Below are positions 59,221 through 64,000 of a stretch of 64,000 nt of DNA, one piece after another (within the stretch, counting starts at the first letter, position 1; each line of letters starts with the position of its first letter). The DNA comes from Candidatus Pacearchaeota archaeon. Lineage in GTDB: Archaea > Nanoarchaeota > Nanoarchaeia > Pacearchaeales > GW2011-AR1. The DNA lies in the NCBI GenBank assembly GCA_023228065.1, contig JALOBX010000001.1, positions 400,454-464,453 of the forward strand, read 5' to 3'. The notes under the pieces are model-generated. The model was given only the letters and a program-made list of their open reading frames with translations, was not told where the DNA came from and searched no databases. The translations under genes and the position numbers were made by a program.

Positions 59221-60675
59221 ATGGCGTCAAAAAAATATATTATTACTTCTGCACAAGCATGTTATCATATAAATGAAGATGGAGATGAATTACCTTGGGG
59301 TGTTCCAAAAAATTATAGAGGAAGAGCAAAAGCAATTCCAAACTACAATTTTCTGAATGGATTAGATAGAATAGCAAAAGATTATGGCGCAGAAATGATT
59401 ATACAACCAATCGCAGGAAAAAATGTTAAAGAAGATATATTGCATGAAGATTTACAAAACCGAAAAGATATATTCTGGGGCGACAAAAGAAAATTAAATG
59501 ATAATATTCAAATTAGAGATATTGTTGTTCCTCCGCAGAATGTTGACCCAGCAACAGGAAAATCAGAATTGGTTGGAGAGTATAATTCTTCTTTAATCTT
59601 CCCACATACAAAACAAAGATTTTTCCCTGTTCCAGTTTTCAATGCAGATTTGCCAAGATATATTTATACATCTGGAGCAATAACAATGCCTAATTATAAC
59701 GTTGCAAATCACCGGGGGGATACTGCAGAAAGAAATCATGTATTTGGAGCATTGCTCTTGGAAGTATTAGATGATAAATTTTACAATATAACAAATCTTA
59801 GAGCATTAAAGAATGGAAAATTTGTTGATAGAGGAAAATTGTATGATGGAAATTTAAAACCCAAAAAAATTGAAGTAGACTTTATGGTTGTTGGAGATTA
59901 TCATTTTGGGAGTCATGATGAAAAGGCGGTTAAAGCCACTTATGAAATGATTGAAAAGTTTCATCCAAAAAGAATTTTTCTTCATGATTTTTTTGACGGG
60001 CACAGCATTAATCATCATGAGAAAGACAATTCATTAATGAGGGTTAGAGAATACAAAAGAGGAAGATTATCTCTCGAAGAAGAATTAAAATCAGATTATG
60101 AGGAAATTATAAAGTTGTCAAAAATAGCGAGGAAAAATACAGAGATTTATGTTGTCTCTTCCAACCATCATGCTTTTTTACCAAGATATATCAATGAAAA
60201 AAACTGGATAAATGGAGATTTATGGAATGCAGATATTTGTTCTTATTTATTTAATCAAGCTACTTTATTAGATATTCCAGAAAAAGAAATTGATGATGCG
60301 GCTTATCTGATTGAAGAAGGCATGAAAAGATTTGGCCAAATCCCAAGCAATATTAAATTTTTAAGACTTAAAGATAATTTTAGAAGATTTGGAATACAAT
60401 TAGCTAGTCATGGAGATAAGGGCAGTAATGGTTCACGAGGAGGGAAAGCAAAATCAAAAGCAACAATTGGCGGAGGAAAAAGTGTGACTGGACATATTCA
60501 TACAATGGAAATTTATGGTTATACATATGTTATAGGGACAAATGGATTGTTAGATGCCCCGCATACTGCCGGTTTTGGAAATGCTTGTATTGCTGCTAAT
60601 TGTCTTGGATATTCGAATGGATTAATGCAAATGCTCCCAATCATTGAAGGCGAATGGATGAATTTTAAATTGTAA
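59221..60675 (+). CDS. Calcineurin-like phosphoesterase related to phage T5 A1-type proteins
   Basis: 484 residues. The C-terminal half has metallophosphoesterase motifs: VVGDYHFGSHD, HDFFDGHSINHH, SSNHH, and TGHIHTMEI. The N-terminal half (YIITSAQACYH, KRKLNDNIQIRD, TSGAITMPNYN, NGKFVDRGKLYDG) matches, from memory, a phage family that includes the T5 A1 DNA-transfer protein. In T5, A1 acts in host DNA degradation and DNA transfer. Its presence in an archaeal chromosome suggests viral origin; the next gene is also phage-like. Confidence 0.6.
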   Translation: MASKKYIITSAQACYHINEDGDELPWGVPKNYRGRAKAIPNYNFLNGLDRIAKDYGAEMIIQPIAGKNVKEDILHEDLQNRKDIFWGDKRKLNDNIQIRDIVVPPQNVDPATGKSELVGEYNSSLIFPHTKQRFFPVPVFNADLPRYIYTSGAITMPNYNVANHRGDTAERNHVFGALLLEVLDDKFYNITNLRALKNGKFVDRGKLYDGNLKPKKIEVDFMVVGDYHFGSHDEKAVKATYEMIEKFHPKRIFLHDFFDGHSINHHEKDNSLMRVREYKRGRLSLEEELKSDYEEIIKLSKIARKNTEIYVVSSNHHAFLPRYINEKNWINGDLWNADICSYLFNQATLLDIPEKEIDDAAYLIEEGMKRFGQIPSNIKFLRLKDNFRRFGIQLASHGDKGSNGSRGGKAKSKATIGGGKSVTGHIHTMEIYGYTYVIGTNGLLDAPHTAGFGNACIAANCLGYSNGLMQMLPIIEGEWMNFKL

Positions 60676-60709
60676 ATATATATTTTGAATTAAATATATA
60701 TTTTGAATT
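60674..60709 (+). repeat. Two tandem 18-bp AT-rich units
   Basis: aaatatatattttgaatt occurs twice exactly in tandem, followed by a degenerate third unit, just after the 59221 stop. The second unit is the beginning of the direct repeat that flanks the 60716 gene. Confidence 0.8.
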
Positions 60710-60726
60710 AAATATTTATTTAAAAA
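60694..60726 (+). repeat. 33-bp direct repeat, left copy
   Basis: 31 of 33 bases match 61155-61187. The left copy overlaps the tandem units and the 3' end of the 60716 gene, so the two copies bracket that gene. Confidence 0.75.
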
Positions 60727-61108
60727 ATCCATTGTGAGAATGATTTTTTATTCTTCGGCTGTATTCTTTTTCCCAGTCTTTTCCGAGATACCTTTCTTCA
60801 ACTAATCTATTCAATGATTTTGCTCTGTCAATTCCGTATTTCATTCCTTTGCTTATTCCTAAATCACAATAGATAGCAGTTAGTTCAAAGTCTTTTGTTA
60901 TTTCCAAGCCAGCATTAATTCCTAACATTCTTTCTTCAGGAAGATTATCATCAAGAATTCCGGGCTGTGTAAAAAATAAATGCGATGCATAAGGAGCTTC
61001 CCCTCTTTTTAATGAATCTATAATACAAGCCCTTGCATATTTTATATTTCTTCTAACTTCTTCATCTGTTCCACCAAAAGGACTTTCTATCACAACTCTT
61101 TTTTTCAT
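60716..61108 (-). CDS. Phage-type small protein (DUF4406/DUF7768-like)
   Basis: 130 residues. VVIESPFGGTDEEVRRN, YAPYASHLFFTQPG-like (APYASHLFFTQ) and ERMLGINAGLE match a phage-borne family related to nucleoside 2-deoxyribosyltransferase-like folds (DUF4406/DUF7768 type). Substrate unknown. It is antisense to its neighbours, next to the A1-like gene, and bracketed by 33-bp direct repeats, all suggesting acquisition. Confidence 0.6.
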   Translation of the reverse strand: MKKRVVIESPFGGTDEEVRRNIKYARACIIDSLKRGEAPYASHLFFTQPGILDDNLPEERMLGINAGLEITKDFELTAIYCDLGISKGMKYGIDRAKSLNRLVEERYLGKDWEKEYSRRIKNHSHNGFFK

Positions 61109-61154
61109 TAGAAAGAAGGTTATATCCTCAAATTAAAAGGATTATAAGAATTTG

Positions 61155-61187
61155 ATATATATTTTAAATGAAATATTTATTTAAAAA
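61155..61187 (+). repeat. 33-bp direct repeat, right copy
   Basis: Matches 60694-60726 at 31 of 33 positions. It also contains TTTATTTAAAAA, which may act as the TATA box of the 61209 gene. Confidence 0.75.
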
Positions 61188-61208
61188 GAATTTATTTCTG
61201 ATTAAATT

Positions 61209-62354
61209 ATGGAATTAAAGAGGTGGGTTGAACATTGTTATAAATTAAGCCAGAAGATAAATCGTTTTGAAAATGGCGAGAATAAATATTTGCTTTCTAA
61301 TTTTAAAGGAACTTCGCAGCAAAAAGATATTGAAAAAAGAACAGCTTTGATTGGAGATTATTTTAGAGTAAAAATAAATTCAAAGGCTCATGACGATGAT
61401 GAAATGCGAAGACAGGGAAAAGAAATTATGGATTTCAAAGATAATGAAAAAGTTTTTGGTGCCTTAAGAAACGAATTTGACATGTCTTACTGGGCTTTTC
61501 ATGCATTACATAATTCAAAATTAAAAGATTATAATAGGGTTTTTATCTCGCAAATAAAAGGCTGTAATATTTTTTGTCCTTGGTGTTTTGTTGATGATAT
61601 AAATAAAAATTTTAAAGAAGATAATGGAAGTGCATATTTTTCTATGCGTGAGATTTTAGATGCTTTTGAAGGAGAAAGAAAAAAACAGGAATTAAATTCT
61701 GTCAGAACTTCTGGAGGAGAACCAACTCTTGCTCCCAAACAATGGAAAGATATGCTGGGAGGATTGGAACAGAGAGGATTATCTGATAAAGTATTTTTTC
61801 AGGGAGAAACAAATCTTACAACAGGACATTTTTTGGATTATTTAGAATCAATAGGAAAACTTGAAAATAATTTTTTTAATAAAATTGGAGAATATAAAAA
61901 TTTTGGAGTTTTGAGTTCATTTAAGGGAACAGACACAGAGAGTTTTTTGAAAGCTGTTGGACTGACAAATAAAGACGGAACTCCGAATATGAATTATGCA
62001 TTTTTAGAAAAAGAAAGATGGTATTCATTTGAAAAGATGATTAAAGCAGGAATTGATGCTTATCCATTTATTTATGATCCAAATCCAGAAACTATTGAAA
62101 GCTTCTTAGAAAAAGGTGCTAAAAAATTTGGCGATGGGTTTTATTTGAAAACTTGGGTTCTTCCATTAAAATTGTATGGGCCTGAAAAAGAAAGGATGGA
62201 CGCGCATGGATTAGTTCCAGAACAAGAGCAGAAAAGATTAAATGAAAATTTTATAAAATCAAAAGAAAAAATGCAGGAAATAATTTGGGATAAGTTTGGA
62301 ATTAATTACCAGGCAGTTCCACGTGCAGGAATTAAATTAAATCTTAAAAAATAA
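61209..62354 (+). CDS. Radical SAM protein, unknown target
   Basis: 381 residues. GCNIFCPWC is the CxxxCxxC cluster motif, placed unusually far into the protein (about residue 121) after a charged helical region. SGGEPTLAPKQW supports SAM binding. No SPASM cysteines at the C-terminus. The C-terminal half contains PFIYDPNPETIESFLEKGAK. Transcribed after the right direct repeat; converges with the LigD-type gene with an 18-nt overlap. Confidence 0.75.
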   Translation: MELKRWVEHCYKLSQKINRFENGENKYLLSNFKGTSQQKDIEKRTALIGDYFRVKINSKAHDDDEMRRQGKEIMDFKDNEKVFGALRNEFDMSYWAFHALHNSKLKDYNRVFISQIKGCNIFCPWCFVDDINKNFKEDNGSAYFSMREILDAFEGERKKQELNSVRTSGGEPTLAPKQWKDMLGGLEQRGLSDKVFFQGETNLTTGHFLDYLESIGKLENNFFNKIGEYKNFGVLSSFKGTDTESFLKAVGLTNKDGTPNMNYAFLEKERWYSFEKMIKAGIDAYPFIYDPNPETIESFLEKGAKKFGDGFYLKTWVLPLKLYGPEKERMDAHGLVPEQEQKRLNENFIKSKEKMQEIIWDKFGINYQAVPRAGIKLNLKK

Positions 62355-62783
62355 CCAACTTTTTTTATTTTTGAAATTTGCTTTTACAAGACAATAAGTC
62401 CCTTTTAATTTTCTTCCATAAAGTTCAAAAATAATTCTGTTTGAATATTTTTTTGTTAATTCATATTTTCCTTTGTCCCATATTTTTACTTCTCCTGCTC
62501 CATAATTATTTTCAGGAATTGTCCCGTGAAATTCTGCATATTCTAATGGGTGGTCTTCAACTTCAATTGCAAGACGTTTTGTTCCTTTTTTTTCTGGAGG
62601 AACTTTTGGAATTGCCCATGATTTTAAAACTCCGTCCATTTCTAATCTTAAATCCCAATGCAAATGCGATGCATGATGCTCGTGAATAACGAAGATGTAC
62701 TTTGGAGAAGATTTTTTTATCTCTGCTTTTGGCTCTTTTGATTGTTTTAGTTTTCTCTTTTTCTTGTATTCTGTTAATGACAT
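62337..62783 (-). CDS. LigD-type 3'-phosphoesterase
   Basis: 148 residues from ATG 62783. HEHHASHLHWDLRLEMDGVLKSWAIPK and EVEDHPLEYAEFHGTIPENNYGAGEV are diagnostic of the LigD phosphoesterase domain, which heals 3' ends by removing a ribonucleoside and phosphate. It is free-standing; no Ku or ligase is nearby. TTATATATTT about 27 nt upstream. Confidence 0.9.
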   Translation of the reverse strand: MSLTEYKKKRKLKQSKEPKAEIKKSSPKYIFVIHEHHASHLHWDLRLEMDGVLKSWAIPKVPPEKKGTKRLAIEVEDHPLEYAEFHGTIPENNYGAGEVKIWDKGKYELTKKYSNRIIFELYGRKLKGTYCLVKANFKNKKSWLFFKI

Positions 62784-62843
62784 GAACAAAATAATGTTTT
62801 GAAATATATAAGTGTTTTTAAATAAGAATTAACCTAAAAGATT

Positions 62844-63077
62844 ATGAAACTTTGCGCATATTTTATGGATGATGGTTTTGTCTACATTGGTAGAAGTGAT
62901 AGCCAAGAAGGAAGATTAATGGAAGTTGGAATTATGCCTACAGAAAAATTAATTAAAAATAAAAATTATCAAAAGAACATAATAAAATTCTATGCGCAAA
63001 ATAAAAAATATAAAAGAGAAATGCCTATTAGTTTAGATAAAGTTATTTCACAACTTTATGTGGATTATAAAGAATAA
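62844..63077 (+). CDS. Small protein, possible paralogue of the next gene
   Basis: 77 residues (MKLCAYFMDDGFVYIGRSD). Its plan, AYxM-D/S-G-x-V-x-x-G followed by basic helices, resembles the next gene. TTTTTAAATAA upstream. Divergent from the phosphoesterase gene. Unknown function. Confidence 0.45.
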   Translation: MKLCAYFMDDGFVYIGRSDSQEGRLMEVGIMPTEKLIKNKNYQKNIIKFYAQNKKYKREMPISLDKVISQLYVDYKE

Positions 63078-63078
63078 A

Positions 63079-63333
63079 ATGATAAAAAATATTTCAAAAG
63101 CTGTTGCATATAATATGAAAAGTGGAGAAGTTTGTGTAGGTATTTGCGACGAGATTAGAGATATTTCAAAAAATAACAGAGAGATAAAATTAAAGGAAGC
63201 ATTTATTATTCCTTCAGAAAACCAATATAAAGATGATAAAGAATTTATAAAAGATATCTATGAAATTCTTGATAAAAATGAATCTTTTCCAATAAAAATT
63301 AAGGACATAAAAAATTCTTACATTCTCCATTGA
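63079..63333 (+). CDS. Small protein, possible paralogue of the previous gene
   Basis: 84 residues from ATG 63079, one base after the previous stop. AYNMKSGEVCVGICDEI aligns with AYFMDDGFVYIGRSDS of the preceding protein and the helical remainder has similar spacing. Likely tandem duplicates. Unknown function. Confidence 0.45.
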   Translation: MIKNISKAVAYNMKSGEVCVGICDEIRDISKNNREIKLKEAFIIPSENQYKDDKEFIKDIYEILDKNESFPIKIKDIKNSYILH

Positions 63334-63600
63334 TTCTCGTCGGTGAAATAATTCTCCAAAACATTTATAAATGTGTTTTTTCTGAAGAACTTATAATTAG
63401 AATGAGTACTTTAAGATATGCAGTTTGTAACATTAAAGTATGATGTATGTAGAAGTAGTCATTTTAGTTGTAGTTCTAATATTTGATAGTCAAAGCCAAT
63501 AGTTAGGAATTTTTGTGTGAAGTATTTTCTGTCTTACTAAAAGAAAATGCGTAATGGAAATTTTTGTCTTTACCGACGTAAAATTTATGATATTATTTAA
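63334..63600 (+). other. Non-coding leader upstream of 16S rRNA
   Basis: 267 bases with no convincing gene. It holds the TATA-like palindrome at 63361-63374 and about 200 bases of presumed pre-rRNA leader. The partner strand of any processing stem would lie beyond the window. I see no tRNA. Confidence 0.5.
63361..63374 (+). promoter_or_regulatory. Candidate rRNA promoter
   Basis: ACATTTATAAATGT is a perfect 14-bp palindrome containing a TATA box, preceded by CCAAA (BRE-like), about 230 nt before the 16S start. Likely the rRNA operon promoter. Confidence 0.5.
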
Positions 63601-64000
63601 ATCTAGTTGATCCTGCTAGCGGCTGCGGCTCTCTGGTTCACACTTAGACATGCAAGTCTTTCGAGAGAAGGCGAACTGCTCAGTAACACGTAGCTAACCT
63701 ACCCTTAAGTCAAGGATAACCTCGGGAAACTGAGGATAATACTTGATAGGAGATATACCCTGGAAAGATTTATCTCATAAATTCGAGCTTAAGGATGGGG
63801 CTGCGGCGGATTAGGTAGTTGGCGGGGTAATAGCCCACCAAGCCTGTGATCCGTAAGGGCTCTTAGCGGAGAGGCCCTGAGAGGGAATCTGAGACACTAT
63901 TCCCAGCCCTACGGGGTGCAGCAGGTAGGAATCTTTTGCAATGCGCGCAAGCGTGACAAAGCGAGCCAGAGTGCTTTTCAATGAAAAGCTTTTGCTAAAT
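63601..64000 (+). rRNA. 16S ribosomal RNA, 5' 400 nt (continues past window)
   Basis: Conserved archaeal 16S landmarks: AGTTGATCCTGCTAG at the 5' end, ACATGCAAGTC, GGTAGTTGGCGGGGTAA, GAGACACTATTCCCAGCCC, CTACGGGGTGCAGCAGG and TTTGCAATGCGCGCAAG. The first 60 bases differ noticeably from common euryarchaeal sequences, in line with a divergent DPANN lineage. The 5' end is placed by comparison and may be off by a few bases. Confidence 0.95.

Noticed and set aside
1..64000. CRISPR arrays, insertion sequences, integrase or att sites
   Set aside because: No regularly spaced repeats, no transposase or integrase motifs, and no tRNA-associated repeats were found.

Overview
The window is AT-rich and archaeal. 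It carries an archaeal 20S proteasome (alpha and beta), the Rrp4/Rrp41/Rrp42 exosome, RNase P Pop5, RpoK, aCPSF1, archaeal RNase J, Mre11/Rad50, archaeal type IV pilins, a TrmB regulator and the 5' end of an archaeal 16S rRNA gene. Small genes, very short spacers, many secreted Cys-rich proteins and a divergent 16S start suggest a DPANN archaeon of the Woesearchaeota/Pacearchaeota kind. That placement is inference; the archaeal assignment is firm. No tRNA, CRISPR array or insertion sequence was seen, and no stretch over 300 bases lacks a gene. Most genes have a TATA-like box about 25-30 nt before the ATG, as expected for leaderless transcripts.

Layout. 0-3 kb: end of an unknown gene and a P2A-type Ca2+-ATPase. 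3-12.8 kb: a pilus/secretion cluster of seven proteins with class III (prepilin-type) signals, one secretion ATPase and two TadC-like membrane proteins, interrupted by a minus-strand Cys-rich secreted protein with a thrombospondin type 1 repeat. 12.8-16 kb: archease and RtcB RNA ligase (RtcB split by an apparent -1 frameshift in a six-G run). 16.1-18.6 kb, minus strand: a compact operon of a six-cysteine peptide, a radical SAM/SPASM enzyme, a methyltransferase and a HExxH metallopeptidase, which looks like an undescribed RiPP-type peptide modification system. 18.7-26.2 kb: a lipoprotein and a multidomain protein that both carry an unusual HExxxHG motif, then two large membrane-anchored surface proteins. 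26.3-29.2 kb: ArvA/ArvB/ArvC-like vesicle genes and the CCA-adding enzyme. 29.2-32.5 kb, minus strand: TrmB regulator, Tat lipoprotein, and a protein joining a transglutaminase-like region to a beta-rich, barrel-like C-terminus. 32.6-41 kb: presenilin-type protease, aCPSF1, proteasome beta, Rad50, an unknown gene, Mre11. 41-49 kb: 2-oxoacid:ferredoxin oxidoreductase, an RHH-nucleotidyltransferase fusion, a small-gene operon, a HemK-like methylase and RNase J. 48.7-58.1 kb: the exosome/proteasome superoperon with small unknown genes set between nearly all the core genes, then RpoK, enolase and uS2. 58.1-63.3 kb: accessory genes including a phage T5 A1-like phosphoesterase, a phage-type small protein flanked by direct repeats, a radical SAM protein and a LigD-type 3'-phosphoesterase. 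63.6 kb to the end: 16S rRNA.

The most unusual signal is a set of short leader ORFs placed directly before the start codons of unrelated genes. They form three homologous pairs (9099/26280, 10590/50790, 33986/46896) plus single examples. Several begin at a leaderless promoter position, contain a Shine-Dalgarno sequence, and stop on or next to the main start codon (TAATG or ATGA). In one pair the differences in the conserved core are synonymous, which argues that the peptide itself is translated. They look like portable translation-coupling or leader-peptide cassettes.
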